Source: CAZEFK01 sp964511405 (GTDB taxonomy: Bacteria; Pseudomonadota; Alphaproteobacteria; Elsterales; Elsteraceae). Taken from it: DNA of 32,157 nt. Both the position numbers and the translations under genes were made by a program. Each line of letters starts with the position of its first letter. Position 1 is the stretch's first letter. The stretch lies in NCBI GenBank assembly GCA_964511405.1, contig CAZEFK010000070.1, positions 1 through 32,157 on the forward strand, written 5' to 3'. The notes beneath the pieces are model-generated. The model worked only from the letters and a program-made list of their open reading frames with translations, ran no database searches and was not told where the DNA came from. Below are positions 24,090-32,157 of the stretch, piece after piece.

Positions 24090-24868
24090 CACTTGCCGCG
24101 GATCGAAACCTTGAAGTACTTGGCTTCGATCTTCTTATAGGTGCCGTCGGCGTCGAGCTCGGCGATCGCCTTGTTGAACATGTCGCGCAGGTCGGTGTCC
24201 TCGGGCCGGAAGGCGGCGCCGACGCCAGGCCCGTGGATCTCGGGCACCCGTTTGATCTCCGAAATGATCCGGCAGCAGCCGTTGCCCTTCTTGTCGATGA
24301 AGTCCCGTTCGACCAGACCGTCGCCGACCACATAGTCGATCCGGCCGCTGGCCAGGTCCAGATTCGGTTCGTCCTGGGTCGGATACAGCTTGATGTCCGA
24401 ATCGGGATAGAACTTGTTCAGGAAGTTGGCATGGATGGTCGACGACTGCGTACCGATGGTCTTGCCCTTGAGCGCTGCAGGCGAGACATCGTCACTCTTG
24501 TTCGCCGCCTGGCCGGCGAACACCGGCGCCGTCGCATAGTACATGTCGGAGAAGACGACCTTCTTCTTGCGTTCCTCGGTGATGTTCATGCTCGAGAAGA
24601 TCACGTCGAACTTGCCCGACAGCAGGGACGGGATGATGCCGTCCCAGTCCTGGTTCTGGAAGCTGCAGGTGACGTGGATGCGCTCGCAGATCGCCTTGCC
24701 GTAATCGACCTCGAAGCCGACGATCTCGCCCTTGGGGTCGACGCTCTCGAACGGCGCATAGGTCGCGTCCATGCCGAAGCGCACGGTCTTCCACTCCTTG
24801 GCCTGGGCGGAGGCCGTCGCGGCGAGGGCCGCCACACCAAGGACCGACAGGAATTTCGCTGCGTTCAT
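24089..24868 (-). CDS. Amino acid ABC transporter solute-binding protein (LAO/HisJ type)
   Basis: 259 residues, family 3 solute-binding protein. Signal peptide KFLSVLGVAALAATASAQA, then the hallmark VRFGMDATYAPFESVDPKGEIVGFEVD, DWDGIIPSLLSGKFDVI, ITEERKKKVVFSD and IGTQSSTIHANFL. This lobe pattern is that of the lysine/arginine/ornithine and histidine binding proteins. Two adjacent cysteines (GCCR) and the single one near CSFQN may form a disulfide. A strong TTGAGGAG precedes the ATG; the longer in-frame start at 25015 lacks a signal peptide and is not used. The ATPase expected in such a system is not present in the cluster. Confidence 0.92.
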   Translation of the reverse strand: MNAAKFLSVLGVAALAATASAQAKEWKTVRFGMDATYAPFESVDPKGEIVGFEVDYGKAICERIHVTCSFQNQDWDGIIPSLLSGKFDVIFSSMNITEERKKKVVFSDMYYATAPVFAGQAANKSDDVSPAALKGKTIGTQSSTIHANFLNKFYPDSDIKLYPTQDEPNLDLASGRIDYVVGDGLVERDFIDKKGNGCCRIISEIKRVPEIHGPGVGAAFRPEDTDLRDMFNKAIAELDADGTYKKIEAKYFKVSIRGK

Positions 24869-25068
24869 TATCGTCTCCTCAAACGTGACCTGGTTGTTTG
24901 GCGCGGTGTCGCCCGCGTCTGCTTGGCGTTTTGAATGCAAAAGCAATGCCAGCCGCTCCCGCTCTCCCAGCGTCAGTCCATGCAATCGTAACATGGGCGC
25001 GGGCGCACTCGGCAAGCGGTCTCGCCTGCGGATTGATCAGCCCTGAGGCAAGCGGCTAGAGAACGGAC

Positions 25069-26232
25069 ATGCCTGCGCCGTCCCGCCCGATCCGCGTCCT
25101 CCAGGTGTCCAGCGGCCTTGATCCGCGGACCGGCGGCACCGCCACCGCGGCCATCGCGATCGCCCGCGCCTCCGCGCGGGCCGGCCTGGCGGTCACGCTG
25201 GCCGCCCCCGTCGAACCCGGCGCCCAGGCGGCGCTGGCGCCCGCGATCGCCGATCTCGAGGCCGACGGCGTGACCGTGATGACCTTTCCCTTCTCGCGCC
25301 TCGGCGGCTGGGCGCGCGGCAACCGGCGCGCGGTGGCCTGGGGCGTCAGCCGGCCGCTCAACCGCTTCGTCGCCGAGCAGATGCCGACCGTCGACGTCGT
25401 GCATGCCCACAGCGTCTGGGTCGCAAGCTCGGTGGCGACGGTCGCGGCCGCCCGCCGGGCCGGCCGGCCCGTCGTGGTGATGCCGCACGAGGGCCTGACT
25501 CATTTCGACATGACCCAGGCCTCCAGCGCCGTGCTGGTGCGCACCAAGCGGCGCCTGCGCCGGTGGTACCTGGCGCGCGTCGACCGGATGCTGCTGTCCT
25601 CGGACCTGGAAAGGCTCAACAGCGGCCTCGACGGCGATTCGCGCGCCGCCGCGCTGCCCCATCCGGCCGTCGACGAGCGCGTGCCGACGCCGCCGCCTCT
25701 GCCGCATGACGGCTATGTCGTGGGCTTCCTGGGGCGCTTCCATCCCAAGAAGAACCTGGACGTGCTGATCCGGGCGGTGGCGCGCTGCGCGAACGTCCGG
25801 CTCAAGATCGGCGGCGGCGGCGAGGCCGGCTATGCCACCAGCCTGCGCGACCTGGCCCTCAGCACCGGCGCCGCGCCGCGGATCGAATGGGCGGGGTTCG
25901 TCGCGCCTGATGACCGCGGCCGCTTCCTCGCCTCGATCGACGTCCTGGCCATGCCGTCGCAGTTCGAATGCTTCGGCCTCGCCGCCGCCGAGGCGATGGG
26001 CGCCGACCGGCCGGTGATCCTGTCGCCGACCGTCGGGCTGGCCGAGCTGGTCCAGGGCTCGCCGGCCGCGCGCGTGGTGCCGCCGCGCCCCGACGCCTTG
26101 GCCGTCGCGATCGAACGACTGGCGGCCGGCGAACCGGCCGCAGGCGCGCGCGCCTTGGCGCTCGAGCGCTTCTCCTTCGCCGCCTTCGGCCGACGACTGG
26201 CCGCGCTTTACCGGGAGCTTGCGACGATTTAA
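25069..26232 (+). CDS. GT4-family glycosyltransferase
   Basis: 387 residues with GT-B fold. The N-terminal acceptor domain starts IRVLQVSSGLDPRTGGTATAA (a Gly-rich loop) and includes VDVVHAHSVWVAS and a VVVMPHEGLTHFDM segment. The C-terminal nucleotide-sugar domain shows FLGRFHPKKNLDVLIRA, GGGGEAGY, and an EX7E-type motif in QFECFGLAAAEAMG. First gene of the glycan cluster, divergent from the amino acid transporter; about 200 bases separate the two start codons, and I saw no strong promoter there. Donor and acceptor sugars cannot be read from the sequence. Confidence 0.88.
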   Translation: MPAPSRPIRVLQVSSGLDPRTGGTATAAIAIARASARAGLAVTLAAPVEPGAQAALAPAIADLEADGVTVMTFPFSRLGGWARGNRRAVAWGVSRPLNRFVAEQMPTVDVVHAHSVWVASSVATVAAARRAGRPVVVMPHEGLTHFDMTQASSAVLVRTKRRLRRWYLARVDRMLLSSDLERLNSGLDGDSRAAALPHPAVDERVPTPPPLPHDGYVVGFLGRFHPKKNLDVLIRAVARCANVRLKIGGGGEAGYATSLRDLALSTGAAPRIEWAGFVAPDDRGRFLASIDVLAMPSQFECFGLAAAEAMGADRPVILSPTVGLAELVQGSPAARVVPPRPDALAVAIERLAAGEPAAGARALALERFSFAAFGRRLAALYRELATI

Positions 26233-26302
26233 CAAGAGCGCCGCGCTGCGGGCATGCTAGGGAACCGGCCGTTCACAGCCCTGGTGCCGACGCCGAGCCC
26301 GC

Positions 26303-27412
26303 ATGCGTATCCTGGCCTTCCTTCATGACGCCTTCGGCGGCCGCGGCGGCATTGCCAAGTTCAACCGGGACCTGCTGCTGGCCCTGACCGCCGACCCGCG
26401 GGTCCGCGAGGTCGTCTGCCTGCCCCGCATCATCGCCGAGGCGGTCGGCCCGCTGCCGGCCAAGCTCGACTACCGGGCCGCCGCGGCCGGCGGCAAGGCC
26501 GCCTACCTGGCGGCGATGGCGCAGGCGATCGCCAGGCCCGGCTGGTATGACCTGGTGATCTGCGGCCATGTCCGTCTGCTGCCGCTGATGCTGGCGATCG
26601 AGCTCAAGCCGGCCGCCCCCATGGGCCTGATCCTGCACGGCGTCGACGCCTGGGACCCGATCGGCGGTTGGGCGACGCGGCGCGCGCTCGCCCGGCTCGA
26701 CTGGTTCCTGTCGGTGAGCGACTTCACCAAGCGCCGGTTCCTGGCCTGGTCGGGCGTGGCGGCCGAGCGCGGGCTGGTGGTGCCGAATGCCGTGGACCTG
26801 GCCGCCTTCACGCCCGGCCCCAAGGATCCGGCGCTGCTCGCCCGCTGGGGCTTGGCCGGCCGCACGGTGCTGATGGGCCTCGGCCGCCTGGACGCGCGCG
26901 AGCGCTACAAGGGATTCGACGAGGTCATGGAGGCGATGCCGCGGCTGCTGCCCCGCCATCCGGACCTGGCCTACCTGATCGCCGGCGACGGCAGCGACCG
27001 GCCGCGGCTGGAGGCCAAGGCGCGGTCGCTGGGCCTCGCCGACCGGGTGGTGTTCACCGGCTACCTGCCCGAGGCCGAGAAGGTCGCGACCTACCGGCTC
27101 GCCGACTGCTTCCTCCTGGCCGGCTGGGGCGAGGGCTTCGGCATCGTGCTGATCGAGGCCATGGCCTGCGGCGTGCCGGCGATCGCCTCGCCGCTCGACG
27201 CATCGGCCGAGGCCGTCGGCGACGGCCGGTTCGGCCTGGTCGTCGACCCCAAGGACCCGGAGGCCTTGGCCGCCGCCATCGACACGGCGCTGGCGCGTCC
27301 GCGCCACGTGCCCGACGGGCTCGACACCTTCAGCTTCGACGCCTTCCAGGCGCGGATCCGGCGCCTGATCGTCGACCGCGTCGCCGGCGCCGTCCCGGAG
27401 GCCGCGCTGTGA
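26303..27412 (+). CDS. GT4-family glycosyltransferase
   Basis: 369 residues, GT-B fold. N-terminal RILAFLHDAFGGRGGIAKFNRD carries the Gly-rich loop; YDLVICGHVRLLPLM and LILHGVDAWDP follow. The C-terminal domain has GLGRLDARERYKGFDEVMEA, LIAGDGSDRPRLEAKA and the EX7E motif in WGEGFGIVLIEAMACGVP. This pattern is close to alpha-mannosyl/galactosyl transferases of exopolysaccharide assembly. There are 70 bases of non-coding spacer from the previous gene. The stop overlaps the GTG start of the next transferase. Confidence 0.88.
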   Translation: MRILAFLHDAFGGRGGIAKFNRDLLLALTADPRVREVVCLPRIIAEAVGPLPAKLDYRAAAAGGKAAYLAAMAQAIARPGWYDLVICGHVRLLPLMLAIELKPAAPMGLILHGVDAWDPIGGWATRRALARLDWFLSVSDFTKRRFLAWSGVAAERGLVVPNAVDLAAFTPGPKDPALLARWGLAGRTVLMGLGRLDARERYKGFDEVMEAMPRLLPRHPDLAYLIAGDGSDRPRLEAKARSLGLADRVVFTGYLPEAEKVATYRLADCFLLAGWGEGFGIVLIEAMACGVPAIASPLDASAEAVGDGRFGLVVDPKDPEALAAAIDTALARPRHVPDGLDTFSFDAFQARIRRLIVDRVAGAVPEAAL

Positions 27413-28611
27413 CCGTCCGCCTCGCCTACCTGGTCACCCATCCGATCCAATACCAGGCGCCGCTGCTGCGCCGGGTGGCGGCCGACCCCGACATCGAGCT
27501 CAAGGTCTTCTTCGGCTCGGATTTTTCCGCGCACGCGTTCGTCGACCGCGACTTCGGCCAGGCCATCGAATGGGACGTGCCGCTGCTGGAGGGCTACGAG
27601 CACGAGGTCCTGCCCACCCTCGGGCGGCGCATGCAGCCCGGCGAGAGCCCCAGCTGCTGGCGCCCGCTCAACCGCGGCCTGGGCGCGCGGCTGCGCGACT
27701 TCGACGCCCTGTGGGTGCACGGCTACAACCGCGCCACTCACTGGGCGGCGATGGCCGCGGCCAAGCGGCTGGGCCTGGCGGTGCTGCTGCGCGACGAGGC
27801 AACGCTGGTGTCGGCCCCCCGCAGCCTGCCCAAGCGCCTGGCCAAGCGCCTGTTCTTCACGGCGCTGGACCGCGCGGTCGATGCCTATCTCACCATCGGC
27901 TCGCTCAACCACGCCTATTATCGCGCCCACGGCGTCGCCGAAACCAAGCTGGTCGCCATGCCCTACGCCGTCGACAACCAGTGGTTCCGCAGCCGGATCG
28001 CACTGGCGGCGCCGCGCCGCGAGCATCTCCGGCTCGACCTCGGCCTCCACTCCGGCCGGCCGGTCGTGCTGTTCGCGGGCAAGCTGATCCCGCGCAAGCG
28101 CCCGATGGACCTGGTGGCCGCGCTCCGGCATCTGGCGCCGCCGCTGCCCTACGTGCTGTTCGCCGGCGACGGCGAGCTGCGGCCGCTGATCGAGCAGGAG
28201 GCCGCCCGCCACGGCCTCGACGGCGTGCGGGTGCTGGGCTTCCAGAGCCAGGCCGAGCTGGCCGCGCTCTACGACCTGTGCGACCTGTTCGTGCTGCCCT
28301 CGGAGCGCGAGAGCTGGGGGCTGGTGGTCAACGAGGTGCTGAATGCCGGCCGGCCGGTGGTGGTCAATGACCGCATCGGCGCCGCCGCCGACCTGGTCCG
28401 CGGCGGCGAGACCGGCTTCCTGTATCCCTGCGGCGACGTCGAGGCGCTGGCCGCCTGCCTGCGCACGCTGCTGGCCGACCCCGCCCGGGCCCAGCAGATG
28501 GGCGCCGCCGGGCGGCGGCTGATCGAGACCTGGTCGTTCGACCAGGACCTGGCGGGGCTGAAGACGGCGCTGGCGGCGACGGCGCGGGTCCGGGCGCGGG
28601 TGCCGGCATGA
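27409..28611 (+). CDS. GT4-family glycosyltransferase, GTG start
   Basis: 400 residues. The GTG at 27409 overlaps the preceding stop (GTGA) and gives the expected N-terminus VRLAYLVTHPIQYQAPLLRRV. Longer open frames upstream cross the previous gene and are rejected. The HPIQYQAPL opening, a KVFFGSDF strand and ALWVHGYNRATHW mark a subgroup of exopolysaccharide transferases. The C-terminal domain has VLFAGKLIPRKRPMDLV, LFAGDGELRPLIE, and ERESWGLVVNEVLNAGRPVV carrying the EX7E motif. The stop overlaps the galE start. Confidence 0.87.
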   Translation: MTVRLAYLVTHPIQYQAPLLRRVAADPDIELKVFFGSDFSAHAFVDRDFGQAIEWDVPLLEGYEHEVLPTLGRRMQPGESPSCWRPLNRGLGARLRDFDALWVHGYNRATHWAAMAAAKRLGLAVLLRDEATLVSAPRSLPKRLAKRLFFTALDRAVDAYLTIGSLNHAYYRAHGVAETKLVAMPYAVDNQWFRSRIALAAPRREHLRLDLGLHSGRPVVLFAGKLIPRKRPMDLVAALRHLAPPLPYVLFAGDGELRPLIEQEAARHGLDGVRVLGFQSQAELAALYDLCDLFVLPSERESWGLVVNEVLNAGRPVVVNDRIGAAADLVRGGETGFLYPCGDVEALAACLRTLLADPARAQQMGAAGRRLIETWSFDQDLAGLKTALAATARVRARVPA

Positions 28612-29594
28612 CCGCGCCGCGCCGGATCCTGGTCACCGGCGGCGCCGGCTATGTCGGCAGCCACTGCGCCAAGCTGCTTGCCCGGTCGGGGATCGAGCCG
28701 GTCACCATCGACCATCTGGGCCGCGGCCACCGCGCGGCCGTGCGCTACGGACCGCTGGAGGTGGGCGACATCGCCGACCGCGATTTCGTGGCCGGCGTGA
28801 TCCGGCGCTGGCAGCCCGACGCCGCCCTGCATTTTGCCGCAGTGGCATATGTCGCCGAGTCCGTCGCAAATCCATCGTTGTACTATCGCAACAATGTCGC
28901 CGGCACCCTCAGTTTCGTCGAAACGCTGTTGGCCCACGGCATTCACCGGCTGGTCTTTTCGTCGAGCTGCGCGACCTATGGGATCCCCGACCAGGTGCCG
29001 ATCGCCGAGGGCCAGCCGCAGCGGCCGATCAATCCCTATGGCGCGAGCAAGCTGATGGCGGAACGGATGCTCGCCGACCTGGAGGCCGCAACGCCGCTGC
29101 GGGCGGTCGTCCTGCGCTACTTCAACGCCGCGGGCGCCGACCTCGACGGCGAGCTGGGCGAGGACCACGAGCCCGAGACGCACCTGATCCCGCTGGCCCT
29201 GCGCGCCGCGCGGCCGGACGGCGCGCCCTTGCAGGTGTTCGGCACCGACTATCCGACCGCCGACGGCACCTGCGTGCGCGACTTCGTTCATGTCGACGAC
29301 CTGGCCCGTGCCCATGTTGCGGCCCTCGGGGCCCTCGACCGCGGCAGCGCCGGCTTCGCCTGCAACCTGGGCAGCGGCGCCGGCCTGTCGGTGCGCCAGA
29401 TCCTGGCCGCCGTCGAACGCGTCACCGGCCGGCCGGTGGCGTGGGAAGCCCGGCCGCGCCGCCCGGGCGATCCGCCGGTGCTGGTCGCCGACGCCCGGCT
29501 GGCGGCCCGGCATCTCGGCTGGACGCCGCTCTGTTCGGACATCGATACCATCGTGGCCAGCGCCGGGCGCTGGGCGCACCGCGGCCGGCCATGA
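28608..29594 (+). CDS. galE: UDP-glucose 4-epimerase
   Basis: A 328-residue extended short-chain dehydrogenase. The NAD-binding motif is TGGAGYVGSH near residues 10-19, with a DHLGRGHRAAVR segment typical of GalE, LHFAAVAYVAESV, and the catalytic Ser-Tyr-Lys in SSSCATYG and NPYGASK. YFNAAGAD and CVRDFVHVDDLARAH follow. It interconverts UDP-glucose and UDP-galactose, supplying galactosyl donors to the surrounding transferases. Coupled by overlap to the genes on both sides. A short segment near 28830-28985 is noticeably less GC-rich than its neighbours. Confidence 0.92.
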   Translation: MTAPRRILVTGGAGYVGSHCAKLLARSGIEPVTIDHLGRGHRAAVRYGPLEVGDIADRDFVAGVIRRWQPDAALHFAAVAYVAESVANPSLYYRNNVAGTLSFVETLLAHGIHRLVFSSSCATYGIPDQVPIAEGQPQRPINPYGASKLMAERMLADLEAATPLRAVVLRYFNAAGADLDGELGEDHEPETHLIPLALRAARPDGAPLQVFGTDYPTADGTCVRDFVHVDDLARAHVAALGALDRGSAGFACNLGSGAGLSVRQILAAVERVTGRPVAWEARPRRPGDPPVLVADARLAARHLGWTPLCSDIDTIVASAGRWAHRGRP

Positions 29595-30874
29595 GTTCGG
29601 TCGGCGCGGATCTGGCGAGCATCGGCGCCGGCGAGCGGTCGGTCCTGATTGCCCATCCGGGCGCGGCCCATTTCGTCTATGAGCTGGTTACGGCGGTCGC
29701 CGAGCTTGGCTACCGGACCCGCTTCGAGACCGGCTTCTACTATGACTGCGACGGCCCGCTGTCGCGCCTGGTCGGCTGGCTGCCGCCGCCGTTCAAGGCC
29801 AGGGTCGACCGCGAGCTGCGCCGCCGCAGCTTTGCCGGCCTGGAGCCGGCGCTGGTGCACCGCCATCCCGATCTGGAGCTGACCTATGTCGCCGCCGCCC
29901 GCGGCTTCCGCACCCGGCCGGGCCTGGGGCGGGCGGTCATGGGCTGGCGCAACCGCGCCTTCGACGGCCGCGTCGCCCGGCGCATCGAGGCGCTGCGGCC
30001 ACAGGTCGTGATCGGCTACGACACCAGCAGCCTGGCGACGCTCAAGGCAGCGCGGGCGGCGGGCGCGGTCGCCGTCCTGAACCAGATGATCGGCCACCTG
30101 GCGGTCGGCGACGCCATCCTGCGCGACGAGGCCGAGCGCCATCCCGAGTTCGCGGACAGCCTGCATGCCGGCGCGCCCGACTGGCTCATCGAGCAGTGCC
30201 GCCAGGAAGCGCTGGCCGCCGATCATGTCCTGGCGCCGTCGGACTATGTGGCCCGGACGCTGATCGAGATCGGGGTCAAGCCGCAGCGGATCCACGCCTT
30301 GCCCTTCGGCGTGCGGATCGATCGTTTTCGGCCGACGGAGCGCATCGGCACAGGCGGCGCCGATGGGCGGCTGCGCCTGTTGTTCGTCGGCCAGATCAGC
30401 CAGCGTAAGGGCATCAAGTACCTGCTGCAGGCCATGGAGCGGCTGAACCGCAGCGACCTGGAGCTGATGCTGGTGGGCGGCGTGGTCGGCAGCGGCGCCG
30501 GTCTCAAGCCGTTCCGGCGTTGGTTCGAGCACCGCCCCAACGTGCCCCATGCCGAGGTCCAGGCCCTGTTCCAGTCGGCCGACCTGTTCGTCTATCCGTC
30601 GCTGCACGAGGGCTCGGCGCTGGCGATTTTCGAGGCTATGGCCTGCGGCCTGCCGGTGATCACGACCGAGAACGCCGGCTCGGCGGTGCGCCATGGCCAG
30701 GACGGCCTGATCGTGCCGATCCGCGACCCGGACGCTCTGGCCGAGGCGATCGCCAGCCTGGCCGACGATCCCCAGCGCCGCGGCGCCATGGCACAGTCGG
30801 CGCGACGGCGCGCCGAAGCGTTCACCTGGGCGGATCACCGCCGCCGCCTGGGCGCCTTGCTCGCCGACTGGTAA
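29591..30874 (+). CDS. GT4-family glycosyltransferase
   Basis: 427 residues. It opens with SVLIAHPGAAHFVYELVTAV, then FETGFYYDCDG and HRHPDLELTYVAAAR. The middle has VVIGYDTSSLATLKAA. The C-terminal domain shows LLFVGQISQRKGIKYLLQA, an ELMLVGG strand, and the EX7E motif in LHEGSALAIFEAMACGLPVI. The H-x-x-x-F-V opening suggests a subgroup different from the other three transferases. The ATG at 29591 overlaps the galE stop. Confidence 0.87.
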   Translation: MSSVGADLASIGAGERSVLIAHPGAAHFVYELVTAVAELGYRTRFETGFYYDCDGPLSRLVGWLPPPFKARVDRELRRRSFAGLEPALVHRHPDLELTYVAAARGFRTRPGLGRAVMGWRNRAFDGRVARRIEALRPQVVIGYDTSSLATLKAARAAGAVAVLNQMIGHLAVGDAILRDEAERHPEFADSLHAGAPDWLIEQCRQEALAADHVLAPSDYVARTLIEIGVKPQRIHALPFGVRIDRFRPTERIGTGGADGRLRLLFVGQISQRKGIKYLLQAMERLNRSDLELMLVGGVVGSGAGLKPFRRWFEHRPNVPHAEVQALFQSADLFVYPSLHEGSALAIFEAMACGLPVITTENAGSAVRHGQDGLIVPIRDPDALAEAIASLADDPQRRGAMAQSARRRAEAFTWADHRRRLGALLADW

Positions 30875-30934
30875 GACTCGGCCTCCCGCCGATGGCGTAC
30901 TATATTGCGCTAAAGTCGGGAGAATTGCGCGGGC

Positions 30935-31357
30935 ATGGCACTGGATTCCGTTTTTGTCGAGTTCGACGGCGACCTGCCGGCCTATTACGACTTGAGCCGC
31001 CGCGAACCGCGCACCTTCAGCCAGACCGATCCCCGCGAATACGCTTACAACCTGACCAGCCGCGACCGCTTCGGCGAACTGATCCGGCGGATCGCCGGCG
31101 CCCGCCTGGTGCTGCTGGACGCCGAGACCCAGCTGCAGGGGGTGAAGAAAGGCTTGTTCTGGTGGAAGTCGTCAGGCCCGGCCGAGAAGAAGGTGGCGCT
31201 GGCCCGGCAGGCCTATGAGGCGCTGACGGACGAACTCGACCGTTTGAAGGCGCGCATGGGGCCGGGCGGCGATCTGCACCAGGACTTCCTGAGCAACCTG
31301 GCGAAGGCCGAGCGGCGCTTACAGTACACAGCTGAACTCAACGAGAACCGGACCTGA
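30935..31357 (+). CDS. Conserved-looking hypothetical protein at the end of the glycan cluster
   Basis: 140 residues, not recognised. No signal peptide or membrane helix. It begins with ALDSVFVEFDGDLPAYYDL, continues with a charged middle (SRDRFGELIRRIAGARLVLLD), a KKGLFWWKSSG turn, and ends in two amphipathic helices (ALARQAYEALTDELDRLKARM and NLAKAERRLQYTAELN), so it is probably a small cytoplasmic helical protein. A TATATT-like -10 (around 30900-30905) and a GGGAGA about 14 bases before the ATG suggest it may have its own promoter. Codon use fits the neighbours, so it is likely a real gene. Its place at the end of the transferase cluster suggests but does not prove a link to glycan assembly. 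Confidence 0.65.
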   Translation: MALDSVFVEFDGDLPAYYDLSRREPRTFSQTDPREYAYNLTSRDRFGELIRRIAGARLVLLDAETQLQGVKKGLFWWKSSGPAEKKVALARQAYEALTDELDRLKARMGPGGDLHQDFLSNLAKAERRLQYTAELNENRT

Positions 31358-31361
31358 CCGC

Positions 31362-31404
31362 CCTCGGTTCCTCTCCGCTGCGCCGGAGCCGAGAGGAGAC
31401 GAGG
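31362..31404. terminator. Long hairpin between convergent genes
   Basis: CCTCG-gt-TCCTCTC (31362-31375) can pair with GAGAGGA-ga-CGAGG (31391-31404), a 12-bp stem broken by a 2-by-2 internal loop, with a 15-base apical part. It sits 5 bases after the hypothetical gene and about 30 bases beyond the uxs stop, so it could act on both strands, although no T-run is seen. Confidence 0.5.
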
Positions 31405-31435
31405 ACGGGGCCGGCGCCGGTTAGAGGAAGTTGGG

Positions 31436-32157
31436 CTAGTTCATCAACTTGCGGAAATAGGCGATGGTGCGGCCAAGGCCCTCGTCCAGGTCGACCCTGG
31501 GCTCCCACTCCAGGAGCTTGCGCGCCAGGCTGATGTCCGGGCAACGCCGGGTCGGATCGTCGACGGGCAGCGGCTTGTAGACGATCGTCGAGGACGAGCC
31601 CGCCAGCTTGAGCACGCGCTCGGCCAGCTCGCGCACCGTGATCTCGACCGGGTTGCCGAGATTGACCGGCCCCGTGACGGTGTCGGGCGTCGCCATCAGG
31701 CGGATGAAGCCCTCGATCAGGTCGTCGGCAAAGCAGAACGCCCGGGTCTGCGAGCCGTCGCCATACAGCGTGATCGGTTCGCCCCGGATCGCCTGGATCA
31801 CGAAGTTCGATACCACGCGCCCGTCGTTGGGATGCATGCGCGGGCCGTAGGTGTTGAAGATCCGCGCCACCTTGATGCGCAGTTTGTGCTGGCGGTGATA
31901 GTCGAAGAACAGGGTCTCGGCGCAGCGCTTGCCCTCGTCGTAGCAGGCGCGCGGCCCGATCGGATTGACGTTGCCCCAATAGTCCTCCGTCTGCGGATGG
32001 ACCTGCGGGTCGCCGTACACCTCGGAGGTGGAGGCCTGCAGGATCTTCGCCTTCACCCGCTTGGCCAGGCCCAGCATGTTGATGGCGCCGTGCACGCTGG
32101 TCTTGGTCGTCTGCACCGGATCGAACTGGTAGTGCACCGGCGAGGCGGGGCAGGCCA
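31436..32157 (-). CDS. uxs: UDP-glucuronate decarboxylase (UDP-xylose synthase), C-terminal part
   Basis: The 5' end lies beyond the window; about 239 residues are seen. The family signature is very strong: ACPASPVHYQFDPVQTTKTSV, NMLGLAKR, ASTSEVYGDPQVHPQ, the catalytic YDEGK in ACYDEGKRCAETLFFDYHR, ARIFNTYGPRMHPNDGRVVS, and LYGDGSQTRAFCFADDLI. It converts UDP-glucuronate to UDP-xylose with bound NAD+. Convergent with the glycosyltransferase operon, it would supply xylosyl (or derived) donor sugars for the same polymer. The GTG at 32137 is inside the conserved core and is not the start. Confidence 0.95.
   Translation of the reverse strand, partial: ACPASPVHYQFDPVQTTKTSVHGAINMLGLAKRVKAKILQASTSEVYGDPQVHPQTEDYWGNVNPIGPRACYDEGKRCAETLFFDYHRQHKLRIKVARIFNTYGPRMHPNDGRVVSNFVIQAIRGEPITLYGDGSQTRAFCFADDLIEGFIRLMATPDTVTGPVNLGNPVEITVRELAERVLKLAGSSSTIVYKPLPVDDPTRRCPDISLARKLLEWEPRVDLDEGLGRTIAYFRKLMN

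Noticed and set aside
24869..25068. Divergent promoter or operator in the 200-base gap
   Set aside because: Looked for -35/-10 pairs and inverted repeats on both strands; nothing convincing beyond the ribosome binding site of the binding-protein gene.

Overview
The window is about 32 kb of very GC-rich DNA with dense, ATGA-overlapping operons and alphaproteobacterial-type gene families (GbdR-like GlxA/AraC regulator, gbcAB, class II DAHP synthase, PaoABC-like aldehyde dehydrogenase). It reads as the chromosome of a free-living or plant/soil-associated alphaproteobacterium, probably of the Rhodospirillales; the lineage is inference. No phage, IS element, tRNA, rRNA or CRISPR array was seen.

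Layout. (1) 1-4563, + strand: the end of soxG, a HisN-like phosphatase, a GbdR-like activator and gbcA-gbcB. Together they suggest N-demethylation of glycine betaine towards sarcosine and glycine. (2) 4573-11699, - strand: a complete dipeptide/oligopeptide-type ABC importer with two tandem paralogous solute-binding proteins, two permeases and two ATPases. (3) 11992-14435: a DsbA-like thioredoxin-fold protein whose N-terminus holds a 15-bp minisatellite, then three small secreted Gly/Ser-rich proteins on the + strand, the first built of four ~35-residue repeats. (4) 14439-16528, - strand: a membrane sensor histidine kinase translationally overlapped with a SAM-methyltransferase-like protein. 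(5) 16620-18320, + strand: class II DAHP synthase behind a striking leader. It has a promoter, a 21-codon Phe/Tyr-containing leader peptide, mutually exclusive hairpins (an exact 13-base direct repeat supplies both antiterminator and terminator arms), a terminator, and then a 34-aa proline-rich ORF that overlaps the aroG start codon. (6) 18340-22241, - strand: PaoC/PaoB/PaoA-type periplasmic molybdenum aldehyde dehydrogenase with a Tat signal. (7) 22337-24868, - strand: a small lipoprotein and a polar amino acid ABC uptake system (binding protein and two permeases) without an ATPase. (8) 25069-31357, + strand: an exopolysaccharide/glycan locus with four GT4-type glycosyltransferases, a UDP-glucose 4-epimerase and an unrecognised protein, converging on a UDP-glucuronate decarboxylase (- strand, running off the window end).

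The most interesting item is the aroG leader. It has every part of a ribosome-mediated Phe/Tyr attenuator controlling entry into the shikimate pathway, probably translated from a nearly leaderless mRNA, followed by a second, translationally coupled small ORF with a potentially hidden ribosome binding site. The secreted Gly/Ser-repeat trio is the clearest group of genes of unknown function.
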